Source: an uncultured Lachnospiraceae bacterium
Lineage (GTDB): Bacteria > Bacillota > Clostridia > Lachnospirales > Lachnospiraceae
NCBI GenBank assembly: GCA_947570615.1
Contig: CANOVJ010000005.1
Coordinates: 55,422-119,421 of the forward strand
Direction of reading: 5' to 3'
Length of the DNA: 64,000 bases
Part shown: piece after piece, positions 53,274-63,429 of the stretch
Layout of the letters: each line of letters begins with the position of its first letter
Position numbering within the stretch: the first letter of the stretch is position 1
Program-made: the position numbers and the translations under genes
Notes under the pieces: model-generated
The model's database searches: none
What the model was told of the DNA's origin: nothing
Seen by the model: only the letters and a program-made list of their open reading frames with translations

Positions 53274-54677
53274 ATGACCACAGATACAATCGCTGCCATT
53301 GTCACTGCTTTGGGAAATGCCGGAATTGGAATTATCCGGGTGAGCGGAGAAAAATCGACGGATGTCGTCGACAGGATTTACAGGGACGGGAAGCATCGTC
53401 GTACATTGAAGAATTTTCCGGGGAATACCATACATTATGGATTCATTTATGACGGGGAGGAACTGGTGGATGAGGTGATGGTTTCCATCATGAAAAGTCC
53501 CGCCAGCTTTACCACAGAGGACACTGTGGAGGTAAACTGTCATGGTGGCGTCCTGGTGATGAACAGAATTCTCAGCCTGATTCTCCGCAATGGCGCACGA
53601 CTGGCGGAGCCGGGAGAGTTTACAAAGAGAGCTTTTTTAAACGGACGGATCGATCTGTCGGAGGCGGAGGCTGTGATGGATGTGATTTCTTCACAGAATG
53701 AGCTGGCTCTAAAAAATTCTCTCAGACAGCTTGAGGGAGCGGTTCGCAACATTATAACAGATTGCAGAAAAAAGATTATCCACGAGATCGCATTGATAGA
53801 ATCAGCTCTGGACGATCCGGAGCACATCAGTCTTGAAGGGTATCCGCAGGAGCTGGGGCAGAAGCTGGACGATCTGACAGGCAGGATAGAGAGGCTTCTT
53901 GCCACCGCCGAAAAAGGCAAAATCATAAAGGAAGGAATAAAAACCGTAATTGTGGGAAAACCCAATGCAGGTAAATCCTCCTTATTAAACAGGCTGGCAG
54001 GTCAGGAAAGGGCGATTGTCACAGATATAGCCGGTACCACCAGAGATATCCTGGAGGAGAATATCAGGCTTGAGGGAATAAATCTGCGCGTGATCGATAC
54101 GGCGGGAATCAGGTCCACAGAGGATGTGATCGAGAAAATCGGTGTGGAGAAGGCCAGAAAATACTCAGAGGATGCGGATCTGATCATTTATGTGGTGGAT
54201 TCCTCCGTTCCGCTGGATGAAAATGATAATCAAATCATGCATATGATCAGAAATAAAAGGTGTATTGTACTCTTCAACAAGTCGGATCTGGATTCGAGGA
54301 TTTCTCTGGAGGAATTCAGAGACAGGCTGAGAGAAAGTCAGAATGTGGATAAACCGGAAATAAGGATTTTGAGAACCTCTCTCAGAGAAAATACTGGAAT
54401 AGATGAGTTTGAATGCGCGATAAGGGAGCTTTTTTTCAGTGGGAAAATTGAAACCGGGGATGAGGTTATGATTACCAGTCTGAGACACCGGAAGGCTCTG
54501 GAGGAGGCTTTGATCAGCCTGTCCCAGGTCAGAGAGAGCCTGCTGGCAGGAATGCCGGAGGATTTCTATTCCATTGATCTTATGGGAGCATATGCCAGTC
54601 TTGGTCGGATCACAGGAGAAGAGGTGGAGGAGGATCTGATCAACGAAATCTTTTCAGAATTCTGTATGGGCAAGTGA
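53274..54677 (+). CDS. mnmE: tRNA modification GTPase MnmE
   Basis: 467 residues from the ATG at 53274 ([23 protein letters not shown]), which has AGGAGGAG; the frame runs further back but overlaps the hairpin. G-domain motifs [21 protein letters not shown] and NKSD are present, and the C-terminal FCMGK carries the zinc/K-loop Cys. It acts with MnmG on the tRNA wobble uridine. Confidence 0.97.
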   Translation: MTTDTIAAIVTALGNAGIGIIRVSGEKSTDVVDRIYRDGKHRRTLKNFPGNTIHYGFIYDGEELVDEVMVSIMKSPASFTTEDTVEVNCHGGVLVMNRILSLILRNGARLAEPGEFTKRAFLNGRIDLSEAEAVMDVISSQNELALKNSLRQLEGAVRNIITDCRKKIIHEIALIESALDDPEHISLEGYPQELGQKLDDLTGRIERLLATAEKGKIIKEGIKTVIVGKPNAGKSSLLNRLAGQERAIVTDIAGTTRDILEENIRLEGINLRVIDTAGIRSTEDVIEKIGVEKARKYSEDADLIIYVVDSSVPLDENDNQIMHMIRNKRCIVLFNKSDLDSRISLEEFRDRLRESQNVDKPEIRILRTSLRENTGIDEFECAIRELFFSGKIETGDEVMITSLRHRKALEEALISLSQVRESLLAGMPEDFYSIDLMGAYASLGRITGEEVEEDLINEIFSEFCMGK

Positions 54678-54688
54678 TGGGAGTAAAT

Positions 54689-56608
54689 ATGGAGCTTGTA
54701 AAAAAGGTAGATGTGTGTGTGGTGGGAGCAGGACATGCGGGGTGTGAGGCCGCTCTGGCATGCGCCAGACTTGGAATGGAGACGGTTGTTTTTACGGTCA
54801 GCGTGGACAGTATCGCTCTTATGCCCTGTAATCCCAATATTGGAGGTTCCTCCAAGGGGCATCTCGTGCGCGAGGTGGACGCCCTTGGTGGGGAGATGGG
54901 GAAGATTATAGATAAAACCTTTATTCAGTCGAAAATGCTCAACCGGTCAAAGGGCCCTGCCGTTCATTCTCTGCGGGCGCAGGCGGATAAGGCGCAGTAC
55001 AGCCGTTCCATGAGAAAGGTTTTGGAAAATCAGGAGCATCTGACAATTAAGCAGGCGGAGGTCTGCGAGCTGATCTGGGAGAGGATGGAGGATGCGGAAA
55101 AAAAGGCTACAAAAAGGATCAGGGGGCTTAAGACATTCACAGGGATGATCTATGAATGCAGGGCAGTGATCCTCTGTACAGGGACATACTTAAAGGCAAG
55201 GTGTCTGTGCGGAGAGGCGATTACATACACGGGACCTAATGGACTCCAGGCGGCAAATCATTTGACGGATTCGCTTCTGTCTATGGGAATCGAGATGCGG
55301 CGTTTTAAGACGGGAACACCCGCAAGAATGGACAGGCGAAGCATTGATTTTTCCAGGATGGAGGAGCAGTTCGGGGATGAACGGGTGGTTCCTTTTTCCT
55401 TTTCTACTGATCCTGACGATGTGCAGATCGATCAGGTTTCCTGTTATCTTACCTATACCAATGAAAAAACCCATGAAATAATCAGAGATAATCTGGACAG
55501 ATCGCCTATCTATACGGGGGTGATAGAGGGAACGGGCCCCAGGTACTGTCCTTCCATTGAGGATAAGGTGGTGAAATTTCCTGATAAGGAGAGACATCAG
55601 GTATTTATCGAGCCGGAGGGACTTCACACAAACGAGATGTATGTGGGAGGTATGTCTTCTTCTCTTCCGGAGGATGTGCAGATTGCGATGTATCGGACAG
55701 TGCCCGGACTTGAGAACTGTGAGATTGTGAGAAATGCCTATGCCATAGAGTATGACTGTATCAATCCAAAACAGTTATATCCGACTCTTGGATTTAAGGA
55801 TGTGGAAGGTCTTTACAGCGGGGGACAGTTTAACGGAAGCAGCGGTTATGAGGAGGCGGCGGCCCAGGGACTGATTGCGGGAATCAATGCAGTGCAGTTT
55901 CTGATGGGAAAAGAAGAGATTGTGATAGACAGATCGGAGGGGTATATCGGCGTTCTGATCGATGATCTGGTAACGAAAGATAATACAGAGCCTTATCGTA
56001 TGATGACCTCCCGGGCAGAATACAGACTTTTGCTGCGTCAGGATAACGCCGATCTTCGTCTGAGAGAAAAGGGATTTCAGGCGGGACTGATCACGAAAAT
56101 GCGGTATGATGAGGTTCTGAACAAGAAATATATGATTGAGAGAGAAATCGAAAGGCTGAAGAGTGTTCGAATCGGAGCTGCCAGAAAAAATCAGGAGTTT
56201 CTGGAGAGATTTGGGAGCACTTCTTTAAAGACAGGTTCTAATCTTGCTGAATTATTGTGCAGGCCGGAACTTACTTATGAGAATTTAAGGGAATTGGATC
56301 CCGGGAGAGAATGGCTTCCTGATGATGTGACGGAGCAGGTTGAAATCGAAATCAAGTATGAAGGATATATTGACAGACAGCTTCGTCAGGTAGAACAGTT
56401 CAAAAAGATGGAGAAGAAGAAAATACCTGAAAATCTGGATTATGATGAGGTTCCCAGTCTGAGGATCGAGGCGAGACAAAAGCTTAAGAGCTTTCGGCCA
56501 GTGTCAGTGGGGCAGGCTTCCCGTATTTCCGGCGTATCGCCTGCGGATATTTCTGTCCTTGTGGTTTATTTAGAGCAATACAGAAGAAATAATAAGGAGA
56601 GTCATTGA
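54689..56608 (+). CDS. mnmG: MnmG, tRNA wobble-uridine modification enzyme
   Basis: About 640 residues. FAD site [23 protein letters not shown], the [27 protein letters not shown] block, and [31 protein letters not shown] at 54674 and an ATG at 54677 overlap mnmE's stop; the ATG at 54689 has GGGAG at five bases and is preferred. Partner of MnmE in an overlapping operon. Confidence 0.97.
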   Translation: MELVKKVDVCVVGAGHAGCEAALACARLGMETVVFTVSVDSIALMPCNPNIGGSSKGHLVREVDALGGEMGKIIDKTFIQSKMLNRSKGPAVHSLRAQADKAQYSRSMRKVLENQEHLTIKQAEVCELIWERMEDAEKKATKRIRGLKTFTGMIYECRAVILCTGTYLKARCLCGEAITYTGPNGLQAANHLTDSLLSMGIEMRRFKTGTPARMDRRSIDFSRMEEQFGDERVVPFSFSTDPDDVQIDQVSCYLTYTNEKTHEIIRDNLDRSPIYTGVIEGTGPRYCPSIEDKVVKFPDKERHQVFIEPEGLHTNEMYVGGMSSSLPEDVQIAMYRTVPGLENCEIVRNAYAIEYDCINPKQLYPTLGFKDVEGLYSGGQFNGSSGYEEAAAQGLIAGINAVQFLMGKEEIVIDRSEGYIGVLIDDLVTKDNTEPYRMMTSRAEYRLLLRQDNADLRLREKGFQAGLITKMRYDEVLNKKYMIEREIERLKSVRIGAARKNQEFLERFGSTSLKTGSNLAELLCRPELTYENLRELDPGREWLPDDVTEQVEIEIKYEGYIDRQLRQVEQFKKMEKKKIPENLDYDEVPSLRIEARQKLKSFRPVSVGQASRISGVSPADISVLVVYLEQYRRNNKESH

Positions 56609-56611
56609 GCT

Positions 56612-57355
56612 ATGGACAGAGAGAGAATGGAAGCAGGACTTGATTCTTTTCAGAAGGATTTATCAGAATTTCAGATACAGATAAGTCAGAGTCAGCAGAG
56701 ACAGTTTATCGATTACTTTAAAGTGCTCTCAGAGTGGAATTCCTTTATGAATCTGACTGCCATCAGCGAATTTGAGGATGTTCTGAAAAAACACTTTGTG
56801 GACAGTATTTCCCTGGTGAAGGCTGTTCCCAATCTGGCGGGACAGGCCTTTTCCCTGATTGATGTGGGTACAGGCGCCGGTTTTCCTGGAATTCCATTAA
56901 AGATATGCTTTCCTGATTTAGAGGTTACGCTTCTGGATTCGTTGAACAAGAGAACGCAGTTTCTGAATGAGGTAATCCGTTCTCTTGATCTGAAAAATAT
57001 TGCAGTGGTACATGGGAGGGCGGAGGATTTTGCAAGAAAGGGACAATTGCGGGAATCCTTTGATCTGGCTGTCTCCAGGGCGGTTGCAAATTTGTCGGTG
57101 CTTTCAGAATATTGTATTCCTTTTGTAAAAAAAGGAGGATATTTTATCGCATATAAATCGGAGCATATAGTCGAGGAGACGGAACAGGCAGGAAAAGCTC
57201 TTCAGGTTCTTGGCGGTGTCTGTGACAGAAAAGTAGAATTTGATTTACCCAACTCTGACATCAGAAGGACACTTATCATGATCCGTAAGGAACGAGATAC
57301 CCCCGCAAGGTTTCCCCGTAAGGCGGGAACTCCATCTAAAGAGCCTATCATATAG
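56612..57355 (+). CDS. rsmG: 16S rRNA m7G527 methyltransferase RsmG
   Basis: 247 residues. EWNSFMNLTAISEFEDVLKKHFVDSI and the SAM site LIDVGTGAGFPGIPLKI are clear, then LDSLNKRTQFLNEV. It follows mnmG after 3 bases. The C-terminus KAGTPSKEPI is standard for Clostridia. Confidence 0.96.
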   Translation: MDRERMEAGLDSFQKDLSEFQIQISQSQQRQFIDYFKVLSEWNSFMNLTAISEFEDVLKKHFVDSISLVKAVPNLAGQAFSLIDVGTGAGFPGIPLKICFPDLEVTLLDSLNKRTQFLNEVIRSLDLKNIAVVHGRAEDFARKGQLRESFDLAVSRAVANLSVLSEYCIPFVKKGGYFIAYKSEHIVEETEQAGKALQVLGGVCDRKVEFDLPNSDIRRTLIMIRKERDTPARFPRKAGTPSKEPII

Positions 57356-57512
57356 GAATATAGTTATAAAAATAGAAAAAATTTATTATAAAAGTGGAAA
57401 TTTGGCAAAATTAATATTATAATGAAAAAATAGAATGTCTGTATACAAAAGTTAAAATTGAATATGTGAGTATCGTTCAGTGTAATGACCAATGATCAGG
57501 AGGAAATTTGAC

Positions 57513-58157
57513 ATGAGTGTAAAGATAATGCTGGCGGATGATCATGTAATGGTTCGTGAGGGTATTAAGTATCTTTTGGAATGCGATAGAAATGTGGAAG
57601 TGATAGCGGAGGCTAATGACGGACTGGAGTGTCTGAAAAAGCTGGAATTTTTAAATCCCGATCTCTTATTGCTGGATCTGACAATGCCGAATATGAATGG
57701 AATAGAGGTTCTGGAGGAGTTAAAGAAAAAAAGAAATTCCGTAAAGGTACTCGTTCTCACAGTACACGGGGAGGGAGACTATTTTTTCAGGGCGATAGAC
57801 AATGGCGCGGATGGATATATATTGAAGGACAGCGATTCCAAAGAGCTGAGACATGCAATCAGTATCGTTATGAAGGGTGAACATTATATTCAGTCCAGTT
57901 TGCTGCCAATTCTTGATTCCAGAACAGAGGATAAGGATGACGATAAAGAAAAGCTGGAATTACTTACAAAGCGCGAGCATGAAATTTTGATTCAGATTGC
58001 CGGCGGTATGCTAAATAAAGAGATAGCGGACAGTTTATGTATAAGTGAGAGAACTGTAAAGAATCATATTTCAAATATATTCAAGAAAATTGATGTATCG
58101 GACAGGACACAGGCAGCTGTCTTTGCAATAAAAAATCACATCGTAAAAATCTTTTAA
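57513..58157 (+). CDS. Orphan NarL/LuxR-family response regulator
   Basis: 214 residues from the ATG at 57513, nine bases after AGGAGG. Receiver: IMLADDHVMVREGIKYLLECD, Asp in NPDLLLLDLTMPNMNG, Lys in YILKDSDSKELRHA. C-terminal LuxR HTH: LTKREHEILIQIAGGMLNKEIADSLCISERTVKNHISNIFKKI. No histidine kinase is near. It sits between rsmG and the parS sites. The 57356-57512 gap is AT-rich with no gene. Confidence 0.92.
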   Translation: MSVKIMLADDHVMVREGIKYLLECDRNVEVIAEANDGLECLKKLEFLNPDLLLLDLTMPNMNGIEVLEELKKKRNSVKVLVLTVHGEGDYFFRAIDNGADGYILKDSDSKELRHAISIVMKGEHYIQSSLLPILDSRTEDKDDDKEKLELLTKREHEILIQIAGGMLNKEIADSLCISERTVKNHISNIFKKIDVSDRTQAAVFAIKNHIVKIF

Positions 58158-58161
58158 AAAT

Positions 58162-58177
58162 TGTTTCACGTGAAACA
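58162..58177. other. parS centromere site 1
   Basis: TGTTTCACGTGAAACA, a perfect 16-bp parS palindrome, just after the response-regulator stop and 220 bases before parA. Confidence 0.95.
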
Positions 58178-58209
58178 TTTAAACTTGTTCAAATCAAAAT
58201 ACAAGATAA

Positions 58210-58225
58210 TGTTTCACGTGAAACA
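58210..58225. other. parS centromere site 2
   Basis: A second perfect TGTTTCACGTGAAACA, 48 bases from the first. Half sites TGTGAAACA follow near 58251 and 58285. ParB would nucleate and spread from here. Confidence 0.95.
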
Positions 58226-58396
58226 TATTGACCTAAATCTAGTAATACTCTGTGAAACATCCCACTAATTTCCACAAAAATAGCTGTGAAACATAATTTA
58301 GAGAAAATAATATAGAAACTCAGAGACAGAAGTGCTATACTATAGTGAACTACGAAATAGTATGTCGTTACCAGACAGATGAAAGGAATTTATGTA

Positions 58397-59152
58397 ATGG
58401 GAAAAATCATTGCAATCGCAAATCAAAAAGGAGGAGTGGGAAAAACTACTACTTCAATAAATTTAGCGGCAGCACTGGCAGCTAAGGAAAAGAAAATACT
58501 CGTGATCGACACGGACCCCCAGGGAAATACCACCAGTGGATTTGGAGTGGAAAAGAATGAGCTGGAGAAGACTATCTATGAGCTGATGCTCAGTGAATGT
58601 TCCATTAAGGAGTGTATCATAAACGATGTGATTCCAAATGTTTCTCTGATTCCTTCAAATGTCAACCTTGCCGCCACTGAGATAGAACTGATCGGGGTAG
58701 ACAGAAAAGAGTTTATCTTAAAGAGGGAAGTAGAGTGGGTAAAGGAAAGCTATGATTATATTATGATAGACTGTCCTCCTTCCCTGAATTTCCTCACCAT
58801 AAATTCCATGACAACGGCGGATTCTGTTCTGGTTCCAATACAGTGTGAGTATTATGCTCTGGAAGGTCTCAGTCAGTTGATACATACCATTAATCTTGTA
58901 AAGGAAAGACTGAATCCTGAACTCGAGATGGAAGGAGTCGTGTTTACCATGTATGATTCCAGGACAAACCTTTCTTTACAGGTAGTGGAAAATGTGAGGA
59001 GCCATTTAAACCAGAGAATATTCAGCACAGTGATTCCGAGAAATATCAGACTTGCAGAAGCACCCAGCTATGGAAAACCGATTAATCTTTATGATGCAAA
59101 ATCGGCTGGGGCGGAGGCATATATGTCACTGGCGGAAGAAATTATAGGATAA
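58397..59152 (+). CDS. parA: ParA/Soj chromosome-partitioning ATPase
   Basis: 251 residues from the ATG at 58397 (nine bases after AAAGGA); an ATG at 58379 is less likely. Deviant Walker A KGGVGKTTTSINL, Walker A' IDTDPQGNTTSGFG, and switch DCPPSLNFLTINSM. Its promoter region has an inverted repeat ATACTAT / ATAGTAT at 58337-58363. It acts with ParB on parS in origin segregation and in DnaA control. Confidence 0.96.
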   Translation: MGKIIAIANQKGGVGKTTTSINLAAALAAKEKKILVIDTDPQGNTTSGFGVEKNELEKTIYELMLSECSIKECIINDVIPNVSLIPSNVNLAATEIELIGVDRKEFILKREVEWVKESYDYIMIDCPPSLNFLTINSMTTADSVLVPIQCEYYALEGLSQLIHTINLVKERLNPELEMEGVVFTMYDSRTNLSLQVVENVRSHLNQRIFSTVIPRNIRLAEAPSYGKPINLYDAKSAGAEAYMSLAEEIIG

Positions 59153-59209
59153 ATATCAAATATCACAGAAGTTTCAGTGTCAGAGACGATCGGAGGGAAA
59201 GAAAGACTT

Positions 59210-60127
59210 ATGGCAGCAAGAGGTCTCGGTAAAGGATTGGATGCGCTGATACCCAGTGTAGTCAGTGAAAAACCCGGCGAATACAGAACAGGAAAGACAG
59301 GAGAATATCTGACGGATAAAATGTCGCAGGAGGCGGAAGAAGGACAGGTAAAACTGGTCAATATTACCCGAATAGAACCAAACCGTGATCAGCCCAGAAG
59401 AAGCTTTGATGAGGAAGCACTGGAGGAATTGTCAGAATCAATCAGACAATTTGGATTGCTTCAACCGATTCTCGTGCAGGATAAAAAGGCATATTACGAG
59501 ATAGTGGCCGGAGAGAGAAGATGGCGGGCGGCAAAGAAAGCGGGATTGAAGGAGATTCCTGTTATCATAAAGGAGCTGACAGAGCAGGAAATTGTGGAAA
59601 TATCCCTCATTGAGAATATACAGAGGGAAAATTTAAATCCAATAGAGGAAGCTCAGGCCTACAGACGCCTTCTGACAGAATTTAGTCTGAAACAGGAGGA
59701 GGTCGCGGAGAGAGTCGCCAAAAGCCGTACCGCGGTCACTAATTCCATGCGTCTTTTGAAATTATGTGTGGAAGTGCAGAAGATGGTTATAGATGATCAG
59801 ATTACCACCGGACATGCAAGGGCTCTTATCACACTGGAGGATCCGCAGCAGCAGACAGAGATTGCCAGAAAGATCGTAGATGAAAAGCTTAGTGTCCGCG
59901 ACGTGGAAAAGCTGGTGAAAAACTTAAACAGGCCGGTAAGAGTGAAAAAGCCCGTCTCCGTGGATGAAAGTCTGGAGGCTGTCTATCAGGATATAGAAGA
60001 AAACCTGAAACAGAAGTTGAGCACGAAAGTAAACATTACTTCTAAGGGAAATGGCGCAGGAAAAATAGAGATAGAATTTTACAGTCATGACGATCTGGAG
60101 AAAATTATGGATCTGCTTTCTCAATAA
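59210..60127 (+). CDS. parB: ParB/Spo0J partition protein
   Basis: 305 residues from the ATG at 59210 (MAARGLGKGLDALIP), preferred over a GTG at 59177. CTP-binding motifs GERRWRAAKKAG and ENIQRENLNPIEEA, the HTH LKQEEVAERVAKSRTAVTNSMRLLKL, and a C-terminal dimer domain ending EKIMDLLS are complete. It binds the two parS sites upstream. Confidence 0.96.
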   Translation: MAARGLGKGLDALIPSVVSEKPGEYRTGKTGEYLTDKMSQEAEEGQVKLVNITRIEPNRDQPRRSFDEEALEELSESIRQFGLLQPILVQDKKAYYEIVAGERRWRAAKKAGLKEIPVIIKELTEQEIVEISLIENIQRENLNPIEEAQAYRRLLTEFSLKQEEVAERVAKSRTAVTNSMRLLKLCVEVQKMVIDDQITTGHARALITLEDPQQQTEIARKIVDEKLSVRDVEKLVKNLNRPVRVKKPVSVDESLEAVYQDIEENLKQKLSTKVNITSKGNGAGKIEIEFYSHDDLEKIMDLLSQ

Positions 60128-60219
60128 AAAAGGCTGAAAAGAGGACATCAGATTAAAAAATGAAGTACAGTTCGTAGTTAGAGTGTGCAAAAGATTTCAG
60201 AAAGGTACATGATGAGAAC

Positions 60220-60735
60220 ATGAATAATTATTTTTTTAGAAGTATCGGGATGGAAAATATCGATGTGGGAATTGTTCTGACAGCCTTGGCTGTCCTGATT
60301 TTAATTCTGCTTATTTTAAATATAGTTGGTCTCTGTTCCATATCAAAGCTGAAAAAAAAATATAACAGATTTATGACAGGAAAAAATGCGTTGAGTCTGG
60401 AGGAGGAAATCACGGCACTTTTTGATGATAACAGATTTTTGAAGAGTTCAATAGAAAAAAACCGGAAAGATATCCATGCACTCTATCGCAAATTTGAATC
60501 ATCTCTGCAAAAATTAGGTATAATAAAATACGATGCTTTTGACCAGATTGGTGGAAAACTGAGCTTTTGTATGGCTCTTCTGGATGAAAATAATAATGGT
60601 TTTATCCTGAATTCAGTTTATGGCGCAGAGGGATGCTATACCTATACAAAGGAAATCAAAAATGGGGCCTGCCAGACTTCCCTCGGGCAGGAGGAAGAAA
60701 AGGCTTTGAATATGGCCATGTACGGAGAAAAATAA
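60220..60735 (+). CDS. DUF4446 membrane protein
   Basis: 171 residues: one helix (about 18-42: VGIVLTALAVLILILLILNIVG), a short coiled coil, then the DUF4446 domain with YDAFDQIGGKLSFCMALLDENNNGFIL and a GAEGCYTYTKEI stretch. It always seems to accompany parB/serS in Clostridia. The role is unknown; the domain appears cytoplasmic. Confidence 0.9.
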   Translation: MNNYFFRSIGMENIDVGIVLTALAVLILILLILNIVGLCSISKLKKKYNRFMTGKNALSLEEEITALFDDNRFLKSSIEKNRKDIHALYRKFESSLQKLGIIKYDAFDQIGGKLSFCMALLDENNNGFILNSVYGAEGCYTYTKEIKNGACQTSLGQEEEKALNMAMYGEK

Positions 60736-60748
60736 GGAGGAGATTATT

Positions 60749-62026
60749 ATGATAGATATCAGATTTTTAAGGGAAAATCCCGAGGCCGTTAAGGAGAATA
60801 TCAGAAAAAAATTTCAGGATGAAAAGATCACTCTGGTGGACGAGGTGATCGGACTGGATGCGGAAAGCCGCAGGACCCAGCAGGAGGCAGACGATTTAAG
60901 AGCCAGAAGAAATAAGATTTCAAAAGAAATAGGCGGTCTGATGGCTCAGGGAAAAAAGGAGGAAGCCCAGCAGAAAAAAGCCGAGGTAGCCGCCGGAGCA
61001 AAACGACTTGCGCAGCTCGAGGAAAAGGAGAAGGAATTAAACGAGAAGATCACTAAAATCATGATGGTTATTCCAAATATCATTGACCCCAGTGTTCCAG
61101 TGGGAAAGGATGACAGTGAAAATGTGGAAGTCACCAAATATGGGGAACCAGTTGTCCCGGATTTTGAAATTCCCTATCATTCAGAGATTATGGAAAAACT
61201 GAATGGAATTGATCTGGACAGCGCCAGAAAGGTGGCGGGAAACGGATTTTATTATCTCATGGGCGATATAGCAAGACTTCATTCCGCGGTTATTTCCTAT
61301 GCCAGAGATTTCATGATAGACAGAGGATTTACTTACTGCATTCCTCCCTTTATGATCAGGAGTAATGTGGTCACGGGAGTGATGAGCTTTGCGGAGATGG
61401 ACGCAATGATGTATAAAATCGAAGGAGAGGATTTATATCTGATCGGTACGTCGGAGCACTCCATGATCGGAAAATTTATCGATACCATCATACCGGAGGA
61501 ACAGCTCCCCAAAACCCTGACCAGTTATTCTCCCTGCTTCCGAAAAGAAAAGGGAGCTCATGGTCTGGAGGAAAGAGGCGTTTACAGAATCCATCAGTTC
61601 GAAAAGCAGGAAATGATAGTGGTGTGCAGGCCGGAGGAGTCTCCCATGTGGTTTGAAAAACTCTGGCAGAATACGGTGGATCTGTTCCGTTCCATGGATA
61701 TACCTGTCAGGACAATCGAATGCTGTTCGGGAGACCTGGCTGATCTGAAAGTGAAGTCCTACGATGTGGAGGCCTGGTCGCCGAGGCAGAAAAAGTATTT
61801 CGAGGTGGGAAGCTGCTCCAATTTAGGCGACGCACAGGCGAGAAGATTAAAAATCCGTATAAATGGTGAAAATGGCAAGTATTTTGCGCATACCTTAAAT
61901 AATACGGTGGTAGCTCCTCCCAGAATGCTGATCGCCTTCCTTGAAAATAATCTGCAAAAGGATGGTTCTGTCAGGATTCCGGAGGTACTTCGCCCTTATA
62001 TGGGTGGGAAGGACAGGATCGGTTAA
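60749..62026 (+). CDS. serS: Seryl-tRNA synthetase
   Basis: 425 residues. N-terminal coiled-coil arm (to about 110) that contacts the tRNA, class II motif 2 SPCFRKEKGAHGLEERGVYRIHQFEKQEMI and motif 3 NNTVVAPPRMLIAFLENNL. Complete, with AAGGAGGAG. It charges tRNA-Ser. It has 13 bases between it and the DUF4446 gene. Confidence 0.97.
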   Translation: MIDIRFLRENPEAVKENIRKKFQDEKITLVDEVIGLDAESRRTQQEADDLRARRNKISKEIGGLMAQGKKEEAQQKKAEVAAGAKRLAQLEEKEKELNEKITKIMMVIPNIIDPSVPVGKDDSENVEVTKYGEPVVPDFEIPYHSEIMEKLNGIDLDSARKVAGNGFYYLMGDIARLHSAVISYARDFMIDRGFTYCIPPFMIRSNVVTGVMSFAEMDAMMYKIEGEDLYLIGTSEHSMIGKFIDTIIPEEQLPKTLTSYSPCFRKEKGAHGLEERGVYRIHQFEKQEMIVVCRPEESPMWFEKLWQNTVDLFRSMDIPVRTIECCSGDLADLKVKSYDVEAWSPRQKKYFEVGSCSNLGDAQARRLKIRINGENGKYFAHTLNNTVVAPPRMLIAFLENNLQKDGSVRIPEVLRPYMGGKDRIG

Positions 62027-62069
62027 CTCACAGATAATAATAAAAATAAGAGGCAGGAGGTGAAAATCT

Positions 62070-62966
62070 TTGCATAAATATATGAGGTCAATCGGCTTTA
62101 GTAAAATAACAGACAGAAAAGAATTGCAGAAGCTTATAACGGACGTAATACTGGAGGGAACAGACCGCTCTTATACTTCCAGCGGGGAAGATGGGCTGTT
62201 AGCTGAATTTTGCAGGGATTTTGCCGAAGACAGTTCAGGGGCCTCCATAGGCATCGCTGTGTGCGGTGAGTTTGACAGTGAGGATAAATTTACTTATGAT
62301 TATTATTTTCCCTATCTGAGAGGCGTTCACTTAAGCTCAGAGGAGGATGTCTCTGTGGAAAGACATGCCGCTCAGGAATCCTATGCGGGTGTCTGCGACG
62401 ATGTGAGGATCGGGGTATCGCTGATCTTCTATTTGCAAAACATGATTCCTTATGTCAGAGCAAAAAACTCAGATGTACTTCCTGTGAGAGGAACCACGCT
62501 GACCCTGTCAGCCCTCTCCACGGAAGGGATGATTATGATGCCGATCAATAAGAGTGAAAAGGATCTGATCAGAAACAAGCAGGTTTCCACAAACAGAAGC
62601 CAGCTTCTGAACGCCGCCCGCAGAGGGGATGAGAACGCCATTGAAAGTCTGACTCTTGAGGATATGGATACCTACACCACAATATCCAGGAGAATACAGA
62701 AGGAAGATCTGTTCAGTCTGGTAGATACCTATTTTATGCCTTATGGTGTGGAATGCGATCAGTATTCTATTCTGGGTGAGATCGTGGAGTGCAGTCTCAT
62801 CCGGAATAAACTCTCGCAGGAGGAGATCTTTCTGATGACGATCAGTTGTAATGACGTCGTGTTTGACCTTTGTATTAACAGAGAGGATATCTACGGAGAA
62901 CCCGCTGTGGGACGGAGATTCAAGGGAAATATCTGGATGCAGGGATACATTAATTTTCCTGACTGA
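62070..62966 (+). CDS. DUF3881 family protein
   Basis: 298 residues from a TTG at 62070, nine bases after AGGAGG. The N-terminal MRSIGFSKITDRKELQKLI and the middle SLIFYLQNMIPYVRAK with LTLSALSTEGMIMMPI match DUF3881, a family of Clostridia with no known function. No signal peptide or membrane segment. Last gene before the tRNA-Arg region. Confidence 0.88.
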   Translation: MHKYMRSIGFSKITDRKELQKLITDVILEGTDRSYTSSGEDGLLAEFCRDFAEDSSGASIGIAVCGEFDSEDKFTYDYYFPYLRGVHLSSEEDVSVERHAAQESYAGVCDDVRIGVSLIFYLQNMIPYVRAKNSDVLPVRGTTLTLSALSTEGMIMMPINKSEKDLIRNKQVSTNRSQLLNAARRGDENAIESLTLEDMDTYTTISRRIQKEDLFSLVDTYFMPYGVECDQYSILGEIVECSLIRNKLSQEEIFLMTISCNDVVFDLCINREDIYGEPAVGRRFKGNIWMQGYINFPD

Positions 62967-63004
62967 TAACTGAAAAACAATACGAGATTTATGAAATTTT
63001 CTTA

Positions 63005-63033
63005 TTGTCATGGATAATTGTTTGTGTTAGAAT
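63005..63033 (+). promoter_or_regulatory. Promoter of the tRNA-Arg region
   Basis: TTGTCA (63005-63010), 17-base spacer, TAGAAT (63028-63033), 11 bases before the first tRNA-like sequence. Confidence 0.7.
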
Positions 63034-63044
63034 GTATAAGTGAT

Positions 63045-63112
63045 GTTTCCGTAGCTCAGTTGGATAGAGCACACGCCTCCTAAGTGGTAGGTGTTCGATT
63101 GCCGGAGCAACG
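63045..63112 (+). pseudogene. Degenerate tRNA-Arg (CCT)
   Basis: The acceptor 5' arm, D arm (GTTTCCGTAGCTCAGTTGG and GAGC) and anticodon loop CTCCTAA are kept, but the anticodon stem (CACGC / GTGGT) has mismatches, the T arm has lost several bases, and the 3' acceptor reads CGGAGCAAC instead of CGGAAAC. It is about six bases short. It looks like a decayed copy of a tRNA-Arg. Confidence 0.75.
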
Positions 63113-63168
63113 TAAAATCAACAATTTCATAGCTGAATGACTTGCTTATTAGCAGGTTTTTCATACAA

Positions 63169-63242
<74 letters not shown>

Positions 63243-63246
63243 CTGG

Positions 63247-63289
63247 AAAGCATTGAAAACACTGGATTTTTCAATGCTTTTCTTTTTTT
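63247..63289 (+). terminator. Terminator of tRNA-Arg
   Basis: AAAGCATTGAAAA / TTTTTCAATGCTTT hairpin, then a T-rich run, five bases after the tRNA. Confidence 0.85.
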
Positions 63290-63299
63290 GTCTTAAAAG

Positions 63300-63329
63300 A
63301 AAACCTGAAGTCAGAGGACTCGGTTTTTT
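63300..63329. terminator. Second hairpin downstream of the tRNA
   Basis: AAAACC...AGTC-AGAG-GACT...GGTTTTTT; it could end minus-strand transcripts from the integrase. The 63330-63429 interval has no gene. Confidence 0.55.
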
Positions 63330-63429
63330 AGATGTTTATTATCATTCATATTGCTAACAGGGAATCGAACACTAAATTGTACTTTCAGAGCTGTTGCTAA
63401 TAATCTGCTAATTGCAGAATTAGCAGGTT

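Noticed and set aside
63045-63112. Functional tRNA
   Set aside because: The anticodon stem is mismatched, the T arm is shortened and the acceptor does not close.
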